In this document: piece by piece, positions 17,882-26,560 of the stretch | How the letters are laid out: the number at the start of each line of letters is the position of its first letter | Numbering within the stretch: the first letter of the stretch is position 1 | DNA from: Sulfurimonas marina | GTDB lineage: Bacteria > Campylobacterota > Campylobacteria > Campylobacterales > Sulfurimonadaceae | Assembly (NCBI RefSeq): GCF_014905095.1 | Contig: NZ_CP041165.1 | Location: forward strand, 1,922,001-1,986,000 | Direction: 5' to 3' | Length of the DNA: 64,000 nucleotides | The notes under the pieces: generated by a model | Databases searched by the model: none | The model's input: only the letters and a program-made list of their open reading frames with translations | Told to the model about the DNA's origin: nothing | Made by a program: the position numbers and the translations under genes

Positions 17882-18850
17882 ATGAAAAACAATCCATTTA
17901 ATCCAGAAAATGACATTGTTATAAAACGACGCAAGAACCCTAAAGGTGAGTACGCCCATTTAAATACCACAGAACTTTTAGAAGCTGTCAAAAAAAGTGC
18001 TCACTCCACCCACCGTGCCGACTTGGATATCTTACTGGAAATCTTTTTAGAACGTTACAATGCACGTCAAGATGAACTTGATAAACTCAACAAAGATCTC
18101 GAACAACGCATTAAAGATGAAGTACAAAAAAGCAAACAAAATCAAAAAAGATTTGAACAACAGGCAAAAATGGCTGCAATGGGTGAGATGATGGATGCAG
18201 TAGCCCATCAATGGAAACAACCTCTCAATGCCCTTTCAATGATGGGAGATCTTCTTGTTATGGATTATGAAGCAGAAGAACTTACACTTGATTCTATCAA
18301 ACAGATGCGTGAAGATATGCAGGTACAGATAGATCACATGATCACAACCCTCAGTGAATTTAGAAACTTCTTCCGTACAAAAGAGAAAAATGAAACGTTC
18401 GGACTTAAACGCTCAACTCAGAGTGTAGCACTTCTGGTAAAAGATGAGTTTTTAAAAAACAACATTGAGATCTCTATAGTTCCAGAACATGAAGTACTTA
18501 TTTACGGAAATGAAAATGAGTTTAAACACCTTATTTTAAATATTGTAAACAATGCAAAAGATGCTTTCAACGAAAGAGAGATCCAAAACCGTAAAATTGC
18601 TATAGACTTTATGAAAGACGAGCAGTGTACCTACTTAGAGATCTCCGACAATGCAGGTGGCATTCCAGAACACATCATCAAAGATATTTTCAAACCTGAA
18701 ATCACTACAAAACCTGAGGGCAAAGGGACCGGCATAGGTCTTTATATGAGTACCCAAATAGCCCAAAAACTAGGTGGCCTTTTAAGTGTTAAGAATGGCA
18801 ATGACGGTGCTATCTTTCAACTGAAAATTCCAAATGTAAATAATGTATAA
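17882..18850 (+). CDS. Orphan cytoplasmic histidine kinase
   Basis: The 322-residue protein has no membrane segment. Residues 1-60 are unassigned, 60-100 form a coiled coil (DELDKLNKDLEQRIKDE), and a HisKA-like segment carries H109 in VAHQWKQPLN. This is the H-box type of many Campylobacterota kinases. The HATPase domain has N-box NIVNNAKDAF, G1 ISDNAGGIP and G2 GKGTGIGLYMS. No response regulator gene is adjacent, so its partner is unknown. Its place after glnA, but beyond a terminator, does not prove a nitrogen role. It converges on the DUF4190 gene with a 9-nt gap. Confidence 0.88.
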   Translation: MKNNPFNPENDIVIKRRKNPKGEYAHLNTTELLEAVKKSAHSTHRADLDILLEIFLERYNARQDELDKLNKDLEQRIKDEVQKSKQNQKRFEQQAKMAAMGEMMDAVAHQWKQPLNALSMMGDLLVMDYEAEELTLDSIKQMREDMQVQIDHMITTLSEFRNFFRTKEKNETFGLKRSTQSVALLVKDEFLKNNIEISIVPEHEVLIYGNENEFKHLILNIVNNAKDAFNEREIQNRKIAIDFMKDEQCTYLEISDNAGGIPEHIIKDIFKPEITTKPEGKGTGIGLYMSTQIAQKLGGLLSVKNGNDGAIFQLKIPNVNNV

Positions 18851-18859
18851 TTTTCTCTT

Positions 18860-19201
18860 TTAATATTCACTTTCAGAAGGAGAACTCATACTTTTACTCT
18901 TTTGTAACTGTTGAGCCATTTCAGCCTCATGTTTTACCTGTGCAAATTTTGGAAGAGCAACAGCAAGTAAGATCAGTATTGTAAAGATTAATCCGATGTA
19001 ACCTGTAATTAGCCCTGTAAGTGCAAGACCGTCCCCACTTAACGTACCATTGCTATGTTTGATTTTTGATCTTGCAATATGACCAAAAATAACCGCTAAT
19101 AAAGAGCCGAAAAAGAATAATCCAACTATTCCAAGAATCATACTGGCAATAGCCATTCCGGAAGTTTGTACTACAACTACATTTTGATTTGTTTGTTCCA
19201 T
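18860..19201 (-). CDS. DUF4190-type small membrane protein
   Basis: The 113-residue protein has two long hydrophobic helices (about 13-38 and 52-84) joined by a short loop with GHIARSKIKHSNGTLSGDGLALTGLITGY, here noted as the stretch GHIARSKI to GLITGY, which is the pattern of DUF4190 proteins. These are of unknown function, often in signalling or envelope contexts. The C-terminal tail (85-113) is polar and Ser/Gln-rich. It stands alone on the minus strand between two plus-strand genes. Confidence 0.75.
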   Translation of the reverse strand: MEQTNQNVVVVQTSGMAIASMILGIVGLFFFGSLLAVIFGHIARSKIKHSNGTLSGDGLALTGLITGYIGLIFTILILLAVALPKFAQVKHEAEMAQQLQKSKSMSSPSESEY

Positions 19202-19368
19202 CTTTTTCCCTTTAATACGAATTAATATATTTTACTATTCTTCTATTATTCTCTTCTTAATATCAAAAAGATTCCCCTTCTTCTAAAACCTTATAACAAC
19301 TTGTTTAAAACAAACTATCCCAGCTCACACAAACTTTTTATAACCATAATTTTGATATAATTCCAAAA

Positions 19369-19398
19369 TTAATAAGGTGTGTAAGAGTGTCTTATTAA
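19369..19398 (+). promoter_or_regulatory. Short leader hairpin upstream of leuA
   Basis: TTAATAAG (19369..19376) pairs with CTTATTAA (19391..19398) across 14 nt, 25 nt before the leuA ATG and just after a GATATAAT -10 candidate (19354..19361). I see no leucine-rich leader peptide or long attenuator, so any control role is uncertain. Confidence 0.35.
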
Positions 19399-19423
19399 AA
19401 ATTTCAAGTTAAAAGGGTTTCTG

Positions 19424-21085
19424 ATGAAACATATTCCAAGTGGCAAATACCAGCCATATCCAAAAATAGACTTGCCAAATAGACAATGGCCTGACAATAC
19501 TATTACAAAAGCTCCAATCTGGTGTAGTGTAGATTTACGTGACGGTAATCAAGCGCTTATTAACCCGATGAACATGGAGAAAAAACTTGAACTTTTTACA
19601 CTCTTACTCAAACTTGGATTTAAGGAGATCGAAGTAGGTTTTCCATCTGCATCGAAAGTTGAATTTGACTTTTTACGCAAGTTGGTAGATGACAACTTGA
19701 TCCCTGACGATGTAACTATCCAAGTGCTAGTACAAGCTAGAGAGCATCTTATAGCAAAAACTTTTGAAGCATTACAAGGTGTAAAAAAAGCGACTGTACA
19801 TCTTTACAACTCAACTTCGATCGCACAAAGAAAGATCGTTTTCGGTAAATCTCAAGAAGAGATCATTGAACTAGCACTTGAAGGTGTTGATTTAGTAAAA
19901 AAATATGAAGCACAGCACGACGGGAAAATCTTTTTAGAGTACTCTCCAGAGAGTTTCACAGGAACTGAGTTAGAGTTTGCTGCAAAAATCTCAAATGCAG
20001 TAACTGCTCGTTGGGGAATAAGTGCAGAGCGTCCTGTAATCATCAACTTACCGGCAACGGTTGAGATGGCTACACCAAACATCTATGCAGATCAAATAGA
20101 GTGGATGAGCAGACATTTAGATAATCGTGAGCATATCCTTATCTCTACACATACTCACAACGATAGAGGAACATCTATCGCGGCAACAGAACTTGCACTT
20201 TTAGCGGGAGCTGACAGAGTTGAGGGAACGTTGTTAAGCAATGGTGAGCGTACAGGTAACGTGGATATCATCACACTTGCACTAAACATGACAACTCAAG
20301 GTGTTGACAGCGGTCTTGACTTCTCAGATGTAAATGAAGTTGTAGAGGTAGTAGAGCGTGTAACAGAGTTACCGACACACCCAAGACATCCGTATGTAGG
20401 AGACCTTGTATATACTGCATTCTCTGGTTCACACCAAGATGCGATTAACAAAGGTCTTGCATATCAGCAGGCAAAAGAGCAGCCTTTCTGGGAAGTTCCG
20501 TACTTGCCAATCGATCCTGCCGATGTAGGTCGTACGTATGAGTCGATCATCCGTATCAACTCACAATCAGGTAAAGGTGGTGTTGCATATATCTTGGAAC
20601 AAAACTACGGTTACCAGTTGCCAAAATCGATGCATCCGGAGATCGGACGTGCTGTACAAATGCTTAGTGATGTAGAGGGGCGTGAGCTTACTAGTGAAGA
20701 GATCTACGGTGTATTTAAAGCTGAGTATTTTGAACTTGATCAACATATCAAGTTTATCGATTTTAGCTCAACTACAAAAAATAAAGTTGCAACATGCACT
20801 TTAACATATGAGTACAACGGCAAAGAGATCACATCTGAAGGTACTGGCAACGGTCCAATCGATGCTTGTAAAGATGCACTTATGAAAGAGTACAAAAATG
20901 AGTTTAGTATAAAATCTTACTCTGAGCACTCTTGCGGAGATAAAAGCTCTGCAAAAGCTGTAGCATATATAGAGCTCAAAACAGCAGAAAAATTCTCTTG
21001 TTTTGGAGTTGGAAGAGATAACGATATCACAATCGCTACAGTTAAAGCACTTTTCTGTGCACTAAATAGAACTTACTCAAACTAA
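19424..21085 (+). CDS. leuA: 2-isopropylmalate synthase, long (type 2) form
   Basis: The 553-residue enzyme condenses acetyl-CoA with 2-oxoisovalerate, the first committed step of leucine synthesis. The HMGL-like TIM barrel (about 30-310) has the metal motif LRDGNQAL, the HTHNDRGT motif near 242, and the LSNGERTGNVD segment. The C-terminal LeuA regulatory domain (about 430-550) binds leucine for feedback inhibition. The length and the N-terminal YQPYPKIDLPNRQWP segment fit the long form. The gene is monocistronic, with a strong terminator 2 nt after its stop. Confidence 0.95.
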   Translation: MKHIPSGKYQPYPKIDLPNRQWPDNTITKAPIWCSVDLRDGNQALINPMNMEKKLELFTLLLKLGFKEIEVGFPSASKVEFDFLRKLVDDNLIPDDVTIQVLVQAREHLIAKTFEALQGVKKATVHLYNSTSIAQRKIVFGKSQEEIIELALEGVDLVKKYEAQHDGKIFLEYSPESFTGTELEFAAKISNAVTARWGISAERPVIINLPATVEMATPNIYADQIEWMSRHLDNREHILISTHTHNDRGTSIAATELALLAGADRVEGTLLSNGERTGNVDIITLALNMTTQGVDSGLDFSDVNEVVEVVERVTELPTHPRHPYVGDLVYTAFSGSHQDAINKGLAYQQAKEQPFWEVPYLPIDPADVGRTYESIIRINSQSGKGGVAYILEQNYGYQLPKSMHPEIGRAVQMLSDVEGRELTSEEIYGVFKAEYFELDQHIKFIDFSSTTKNKVATCTLTYEYNGKEITSEGTGNGPIDACKDALMKEYKNEFSIKSYSEHSCGDKSSAKAVAYIELKTAEKFSCFGVGRDNDITIATVKALFCALNRTYSN

Positions 21086-21087
21086 GT

Positions 21088-21121
21088 CCTAAGAGGTCAC
21101 CCTCTTAGGCATCTCTTTTTT
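21088..21121 (+). terminator. Rho-independent terminator of leuA
   Basis: A 9-bp perfect stem CCTAAGAGG/CCTCTTAGG (21088..21096, 21101..21109) with loop TCAC is followed by CATCTC and a T-run ending at 21121. It touches the stop codon of the converging gene at 21120. Confidence 0.9.
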
Positions 21122-22247
21122 AAAACGCTAAATCCCAGCGAAAATAGAGTGTGCTCGAATCTCCGTTATACTTTTTCTTATTTTCAACATCATTGACCAT
21201 AACTCCTAAGGTAAAACTATTATAGTCATTGAGCGTATAAGTAAGCTGCGGTGAAAGAAAACGACTTTGTTCACCACCAAAACTCTCAATATAGATAAAA
21301 GATGCATCGAGATAGATAGTTAGAGGGGAAGAGAGTGAGAGTGCTACATATAAAGGGGATGAAACCAAGTTAGGCAATATCTCCGAATCTAAATTTTCAG
21401 ATATCTCCTTAGCCGTAAACGTTTTAGAGCTGTAGAGTGCTTCTACAACCAAAGTAAGCCCCTCTTCAAAACCGTAATCAGCTCCAACAAGTCCTTGAAA
21501 AAACCTTGTATTGTTACTCTCGATGTAAGCGCCCTCACTGCGCACCCCTACCCCTGAACTCTCTAAACTTCCATCAACCTCATACCCTATCATTTTGGTC
21601 TCATCACTATAGATCGCATCGAGTGCAAAATCAGCTACTTCCAAAAAACCCTGATAGCGCATAGCATAGCGAAACTTATCCGCTTCATTTTGAGAAACAA
21701 TAGCGCTTAGATGTGATGTATCATCAAGATACCTTGTATATAATACACCTACTACACCGTAAGTTTCATCACTCTCAAGTGCATAGATATTTTTAGGGTT
21801 GTACAAATTGGTAGGGTTCCAGATGCGACCTACCCCCATAGTGATACTCTGCAATCCCACTACAACTCTGTTTACCTCATCTTCATATCCGCCGTAAGCT
21901 CTGTAAACTTTGGCATAGGTACTTCCGCCGTTATAGTCCATAAAAGAGGTTTGTGTTTTAAAGGGGGTATCGCTTCTAAGGGTTTTTTGATACTCAAAGA
22001 GTTCAGACTCTACATACTTGTTGCCGTAATAGTTGATCCCGTCTGCGATTACGGTAGAGAAATAGCCGTTGTCTTTCCAGTCCAAAGTAAAACGCAATCT
22101 GTCGTAGTTATAGAGGTACTCTTTTGTTTGATTTTTGTCATTGTAGTTTTGCAGCAGGGTGATATTTGTGTTTTGCGTTTTGAGTTCAAGCTCTGCAAAA
22201 AGTGTATAGGGTATAAGCAAGATAACAAGAGCTAAAACCTTAACCAT
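21120..22247 (-). CDS. Outer-membrane beta-barrel protein, last gene of ABC export cassette
   Basis: The 375-residue protein has a signal peptide (about 1-18, ending LFA) and amphipathic strands throughout, ending WDLAF with the terminal Phe of barrel proteins. I recognise no specific family. It overlaps the LolD-like ATPase gene by 8 nt and so belongs to the export cassette. ATG 22247 (preceded by GGAGAG) is preferred over TTG 22250. It may be the outer-membrane receiver or exit for the transported material; this is inference. Confidence 0.75.
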   Translation of the reverse strand: MVKVLALVILLIPYTLFAELELKTQNTNITLLQNYNDKNQTKEYLYNYDRLRFTLDWKDNGYFSTVIADGINYYGNKYVESELFEYQKTLRSDTPFKTQTSFMDYNGGSTYAKVYRAYGGYEDEVNRVVVGLQSITMGVGRIWNPTNLYNPKNIYALESDETYGVVGVLYTRYLDDTSHLSAIVSQNEADKFRYAMRYQGFLEVADFALDAIYSDETKMIGYEVDGSLESSGVGVRSEGAYIESNNTRFFQGLVGADYGFEEGLTLVVEALYSSKTFTAKEISENLDSEILPNLVSSPLYVALSLSSPLTIYLDASFIYIESFGGEQSRFLSPQLTYTLNDYNSFTLGVMVNDVENKKKYNGDSSTLYFRWDLAF

Positions 22248-22911
22248 CAACTATCTCTCCGTCATACATATTGATCACTCTTCGTACATTCTCTTTTACC
22301 ATCTCGTCGTGTGATGCAAAGATGATGGTTAGCCCCTCTTTTTCATTTAACTCTTTCATCATATCGATCAAAATTTTCGAGTTTATAGAATCGAGATTTG
22401 CCGTAGGTTCATCCGCTAAAATTATCTTAGGCTTTGTAGCCACGGCACGGGCAACGGCTACACGTTGCTGCTCCCCGCCGCTTAAATTATTTGGAAGGTA
22501 TTCAAGCTTGTCTGTGATATCTAAAAGTTTTGCAAGCTCTGTAACACGATTCTCTATAAAACTCTCTTCAAAACCTCGCAAACGCATTATAAAAGCGATA
22601 TTTTCTTTCACATTGAGAACCGGGATAAGATTATACGCCTGAAAAACAAAACCGATTTGCTCCAACCTTAGAGTAGTTTTGTCTTCTTCGCCCAGTGAGC
22701 TTACCTCATCATCATCAAAATAGATCTCACCTTCGCTTAGATCATCAAGGGCACCTATCAGATTGAGCAAGGTTGATTTTCCGCATCCGGAAGGTCCATT
22801 TAAAAGGGTAAACTCTCCATCTTCAATTACAAGTTCAACATCGTTTAAGGCATGTACCTCTCGCGGCTCACCTTTGTAAAAGTACTTATGAAGATTTGTA
22901 ATTTTGATCAT
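22240..22911 (-). CDS. ABC transporter ATPase of the LolD/MacB type
   Basis: The 223-residue ATPase has Walker [10 protein letters not shown] (about 39-47), the Q-loop segment [13 protein letters not shown] typical of the LolD/MacB/FtsE group, signature [14 protein letters not shown] (about 143-156), Walker [13 protein letters not shown] and the H-loop IFASHDEM. It powers the two FtsX-type permeases whose genes lie directly before it; start and stop overlap by 4 nt. Whether the complex moves lipoproteins (LolCDE-like) or another envelope substrate cannot be read from the motifs. Confidence 0.9.
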   Translation of the reverse strand: MIKITNLHKYFYKGEPREVHALNDVELVIEDGEFTLLNGPSGCGKSTLLNLIGALDDLSEGEIYFDDDEVSSLGEEDKTTLRLEQIGFVFQAYNLIPVLNVKENIAFIMRLRGFEESFIENRVTELAKLLDITDKLEYLPNNLSGGEQQRVAVARAVATKPKIILADEPTANLDSINSKILIDMMKELNEKEGLTIIFASHDEMVKENVRRVINMYDGEIVDG

Positions 22912-24134
22912 TTTTCAACCTTTATGATATCTACAAGACTCAACTTTTTCAATTTTCTTAGTGGTATCACTACACTCAGTAACGAGGCCAAGACAATAGC
23001 GACAAAGGTCGTTGTAAAATAGCTCACCTTGATTGTTCCGTATATCACAGACTCATATCCCCACATCTCCAAAGCATCTGAAAAAGAGGTAAAATCAAGC
23101 CCGTAGTATTGTAGATACAGAAGCATCCCGTATCCTAAAACCGCACCGACAACATAACCTAAAAATCCAACTATTACCGCTTCAAGAATAACCTGCAAAC
23201 GTACATATTTATAATGATACCCAACACTCATCATAATCCCAAACTCACGTATGCGATCGAGTATAGAGACATACATTACCCCGAAGATTCCTACAAAAAC
23301 AACACTCATGACAATCATAAAAGTGATTGAATTAAAGATATACATTATATCTTGCATCTGTTGCATCATCGGCTGGAGTTCCATAAAACTTTTTACATCA
23401 TACTCTCTGTATCTGTTTTGAATCTCCTTTGTTACTTTTTCATCGGAGAGCATTACAGATATTTGTGAGACCTGATTGCTTTGGAGTCCTAGCAGTTTTT
23501 GCAGCCTTGTTTTATCTACAAACATCCCTTTTGCATCAAGGGCTATATTTGTAGTTTGTACAATCGCTTTGATCTTGTAAGCGACTGAGATAATTTCACC
23601 GTGAATATCCTGTGTTGAGAAGACAACTTTTGAACCAATTTTTACTTTCAGTTTTTTGGCAAGTTCCAATCCGATAATTGCAGAGTTTTTCTCAACACTC
23701 AGCTCTCCGCTTTTTAAAAACTGTTCAAACTGACCGAACTGTTTTTCATCCTCTAAATCAATCCCTACCAATGTAATAAATGAAGATTTCCTCGCAGTAG
23801 ATAACAACCCTTGAACATTTACCCTTCCTATCACGGAAGTAACAGCGGGATTCCCTTTTAAATCCTTTGTCATCGTATCTGCATCACTAATGATATCTTT
23901 GATCTCTTTGTCGATCAGATACCCTTTAGCGAAGATACTCACATCCCCGCTGTATGAGCGTCTATTTTTATCAAGCATATTCTCTGCCATCCCGTCATAC
24001 AAGGCTTGGATCGAGAGCATCATACTCATACTCACAGATATCATCATAATAAGTAAGAATGTACGAGAAAGTCGTAAAAAAGAGTTTTTCCAGGCAAGTT
24101 TTGCAAGCAATTTATACATGACGGCTCGCTTCAA
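22908..24134 (-). CDS. FtsX/LolE-type ABC permease (second of a pair)
   Basis: The 408-residue protein has one N-terminal membrane helix (about 20-45), a large periplasmic domain (about 50-265), then three helices (about 270-300, 315-345, 375-400), the MacB/FtsX permease layout. The loop RIREFGIMMSVGYHYKYV is the coupling segment. It has about the length of LolC/LolE. The first codon is TTG at 24134; ATG at 24119 (MYKLLAKLAW) is a likely alternative start and would reduce the overlap with the previous gene. It pairs with the permease at 24112..25332. Confidence 0.88.
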   Translation of the reverse strand: MKRAVMYKLLAKLAWKNSFLRLSRTFLLIMMISVSMSMMLSIQALYDGMAENMLDKNRRSYSGDVSIFAKGYLIDKEIKDIISDADTMTKDLKGNPAVTSVIGRVNVQGLLSTARKSSFITLVGIDLEDEKQFGQFEQFLKSGELSVEKNSAIIGLELAKKLKVKIGSKVVFSTQDIHGEIISVAYKIKAIVQTTNIALDAKGMFVDKTRLQKLLGLQSNQVSQISVMLSDEKVTKEIQNRYREYDVKSFMELQPMMQQMQDIMYIFNSITFMIVMSVVFVGIFGVMYVSILDRIREFGIMMSVGYHYKYVRLQVILEAVIVGFLGYVVGAVLGYGMLLYLQYYGLDFTSFSDALEMWGYESVIYGTIKVSYFTTTFVAIVLASLLSVVIPLRKLKKLSLVDIIKVEK

Positions 24135-25332
24135 GCGGAGTAAAAAGATTTACATAGATATATGGGTAAAAAATACTGATATAGTTTAAAAGAAAAATAA
24201 CAGCACTATTCCAGGCAACAGTAAATAGATCAAAGTTAAAAGGGATCTCATCCGATACTACCCCATAATCTTTATACATCTCCGCAATCCCCTCGATCAC
24301 AATCGGATGGAGTGAATAATAGTAGGTGATATATGTTGCAATAGGTACGGCAAAAACAAGTGCCGCAAGAGTAAGAATCACTATCTCATAACTTAGCAGT
24401 TTAAAAAGCGCTTTTTTTGAGACTCCTATTGAGCGTAGAACGCCTATCTCTTTTATTCTAGCACTCACATTGATAAAACCGTAGATCATAATTACAAAGA
24501 AGATAACCACCATAAAAAGTGCCAAAGAGATATATCCAAAGATTGAGTCAACCTCCATAGCCTCGACCATCGTATCCATCAATGTTTTCCATGTAAGCGA
24601 TTCTAAGTTCCCATTGTTTAGGCGTGCAGTAATCTCTTGATTTATAACATCAACCTGCTCTAAATCTTTTACGCTTACTACAATATATGAGGCCTTATTT
24701 TTCGAATACATCAAATCATCGAGATATTTTTTAGAGATAAACGATGCCCCTGCATCAAACTCATTCATCCCTGTTTTAAACACACCGCACAACTCAAAGA
24801 TATCTGCGGCAAAAGAGCCGTCACTCGCACCACCTATAAATGAGAACTCATTTCCAAGACCAAGAGAGAGCTTTTTCACAAGATCGACACCCATATAGAC
24901 ACATTTTCCGCTATTTTCTTCTAGATAACTCCCTTTGAGCAAAGCCTCTTTAAGTGTAGAGATATCTGCTTCAGCCTCAGGTTCTATCCCAACAACCAAA
25001 GAGGCACTCGAGTTGTCTTTATAGGAAAGCAGACCGTACGTCTCATATCTTGCGGCAATATTTTTAATCCCCTCTATTGTTTTTATCTTGTTTTTGTACG
25101 TATCAACATTTTCAAGATAATACTCATAGCCACCCTCGTCACGATACCCTTTTTTATAGATCTCTATAGCCGAGGTATAGATTTTGAGTGAGTTTTCAAG
25201 CATAGAGTTGTGTGAACCGTCCATCATAGATACATAGACGATAAAAAGAAGTGTAGAGATAAAGGTAAGTATAAAGGTAGTGATTGAGCGAGCTTTATAA
25301 TAGAAGATGTTTTTAAGTGCTAAAGTGAACAT
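24112..25332 (-). CDS. FtsX/LolC-type ABC permease (first of a pair)
   Basis: The 406-residue protein has the same layout as its neighbour: helix at about 12-35, periplasmic domain to about 265, then three helices. The coupling loop reads RIKEIGVLRSIGVSKKALF, closer to the consensus than in the second permease. Two different permeases with one ATPase suggest a heterodimer as in LolCDE. It follows the LolA-like gene by 18 nt. Confidence 0.88.
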   Translation of the reverse strand: MFTLALKNIFYYKARSITTFILTFISTLLFIVYVSMMDGSHNSMLENSLKIYTSAIEIYKKGYRDEGGYEYYLENVDTYKNKIKTIEGIKNIAARYETYGLLSYKDNSSASLVVGIEPEAEADISTLKEALLKGSYLEENSGKCVYMGVDLVKKLSLGLGNEFSFIGGASDGSFAADIFELCGVFKTGMNEFDAGASFISKKYLDDLMYSKNKASYIVVSVKDLEQVDVINQEITARLNNGNLESLTWKTLMDTMVEAMEVDSIFGYISLALFMVVIFFVIMIYGFINVSARIKEIGVLRSIGVSKKALFKLLSYEIVILTLAALVFAVPIATYITYYYSLHPIVIEGIAEMYKDYGVVSDEIPFNFDLFTVAWNSAVIFLLNYISIFYPYIYVNLFTPLEASRHV

Positions 25333-25350
25333 AGAAACAGTATACTCTCT

Positions 25351-26076
25351 TTATCTAGAAAATCTCTTAAGTGCACTTTTCTGAAAATATTCGTGCGGAA
25401 TATCTAGATCATATTCTACTTTTTGAAGCGTAATCTCTGTGTATTGCCCCTTTTTCTCATAAGGCTCTACGCGCCAATACAAAGGGATGTAATATTTGCC
25501 GTACTTTTTCACATCTTTATAGATAAAAAAACGGACTATTTTGCCATCTTCATCGTAGTAGGTATCTTTTTGGGAAGTGTAGGTATTGAGATCGATCTGC
25601 AGGTCTATCTTTCCCCAAACAACCGCTGCATCCTCTTTCGGAGTAAGTTGAAGGGTCACGATATTCTCTTTTTTGTTGATGATCTTAGGCTTATAATCTT
25701 CAACAAGGGAGCTTTGTTTTACGATATCGTCATTACTGATATCGCTCCCCATCCACTTTTGCAGCATCATAGAGGGTGGTATTTTTATAACCCTCTCGAT
25801 TTTAGGGACATACTGCCACATCTGATTATCTAAGCTTAAAAAAGTGATCCCTCGATCGCGGGGCGGGTAAGTGATCTTTACAAAACTTTTTTCACTTCCT
25901 TGCGAATAGTTTTCTAACTTGATCACCCTTTCATGTCCCGATGAAACCACCTTCATAGTCAGCTCTATATAGATAGTGCTTCCTCTAAGATTTTCATCGA
26001 GTTTTTTAACAATATCTGCTGCTTCGTCGCCAAACAAGAAAAAGAACGAAAGGCTTAGAAACAGTAGATGTTTCAT
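25351..26076 (-). CDS. LolA-like outer-membrane lipoprotein-sorting family protein
   Basis: The 241-residue periplasmic protein has a signal peptide (1-16). The fold pattern is LolA/LolB-like: an open half-barrel suggested by alternating strands with the segments IYIELTMKVVSSG, VKITYPPRDRGITFLSL and MWQYVPKIERVIKIPPSMM. This type, longer than classical LolA, is known as the outer membrane lipoprotein-sorting family and is often coded with ABC or RND exporters. It probably carries a hydrophobic substrate across the periplasm from the permease pair to a barrel. It lies 1 nt after the small barrel gene. Confidence 0.82.
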   Translation of the reverse strand: MKHLLFLSLSFFFLFGDEAADIVKKLDENLRGSTIYIELTMKVVSSGHERVIKLENYSQGSEKSFVKITYPPRDRGITFLSLDNQMWQYVPKIERVIKIPPSMMLQKWMGSDISNDDIVKQSSLVEDYKPKIINKKENIVTLQLTPKEDAAVVWGKIDLQIDLNTYTSQKDTYYDEDGKIVRFFIYKDVKKYGKYYIPLYWRVEPYEKKGQYTEITLQKVEYDLDIPHEYFQKSALKRFSR

Positions 26077-26077
26077 C

Positions 26078-26560
26078 TTAAAAAGAGAGCCCTACCGTTA
26101 GCTCGGGATATTTTCTGTAACACTGTTCAGAAGGCTCACAAGTGTCATAATACTCTACAGTATATCCAAATGAGATGTAAGTGTTTTTGCTTGTTATAAC
26201 ACTTAACCCTCCCCTAAAACCGTATGATGTGAAATCATCGTATACTGAGCTGTTTATAAAAGTTTCTTTTACAAAAGCTCCGAGGTACGGTCTTAACTTT
26301 CTATCGAGTGAAATATAATAATCTGTACGTAAAGAGAGTTCATTAAACGTTGGTTCTGCACCAAGCCATGCTCTGTAGTTCACACCCACGGCAAGATTAT
26401 CTACAACACAATACTCCGCACCCACACCTACTATTCCGTAGCTGCGGTTATAGGTATCTCCCGAACCTACTAAGAAGTTCAGATTGGTCTTTCCTTTTGT
26501 AAAGACATCCCCGCTTACCAATGTAGCCAATAATGAAAATAAAACTAGAACTCTTATCAA
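26078..26560 (-). CDS. Small outer-membrane beta-barrel protein
   Basis: The 160-residue protein has a signal peptide (about 1-17) and about eight amphipathic strands ending LTVGLSF, the size of an OmpA/OmpX-like eight-stranded barrel. The start is TTG 26560, overlapping the TGA of the PBP gene, with GAGGAG 9 nt upstream. It holds four Cys in the C-terminal third or nearby (such as YDTCEPSEQCY), possibly disulfides. It is the first gene of the export cassette; its function is unknown. Confidence 0.75.
   Translation of the reverse strand: MIRVLVLFSLLATLVSGDVFTKGKTNLNFLVGSGDTYNRSYGIVGVGAEYCVVDNLAVGVNYRAWLGAEPTFNELSLRTDYYISLDRKLRPYLGAFVKETFINSSVYDDFTSYGFRGGLSVITSKNTYISFGYTVEYYDTCEPSEQCYRKYPELTVGLSF

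Noticed and set aside
25423-25833. Open frame of 136 codons on the plus strand, opposite the LolA-like gene
   Set aside because: Antisense shadow of a gene with signal peptide and family motifs; no start signal.
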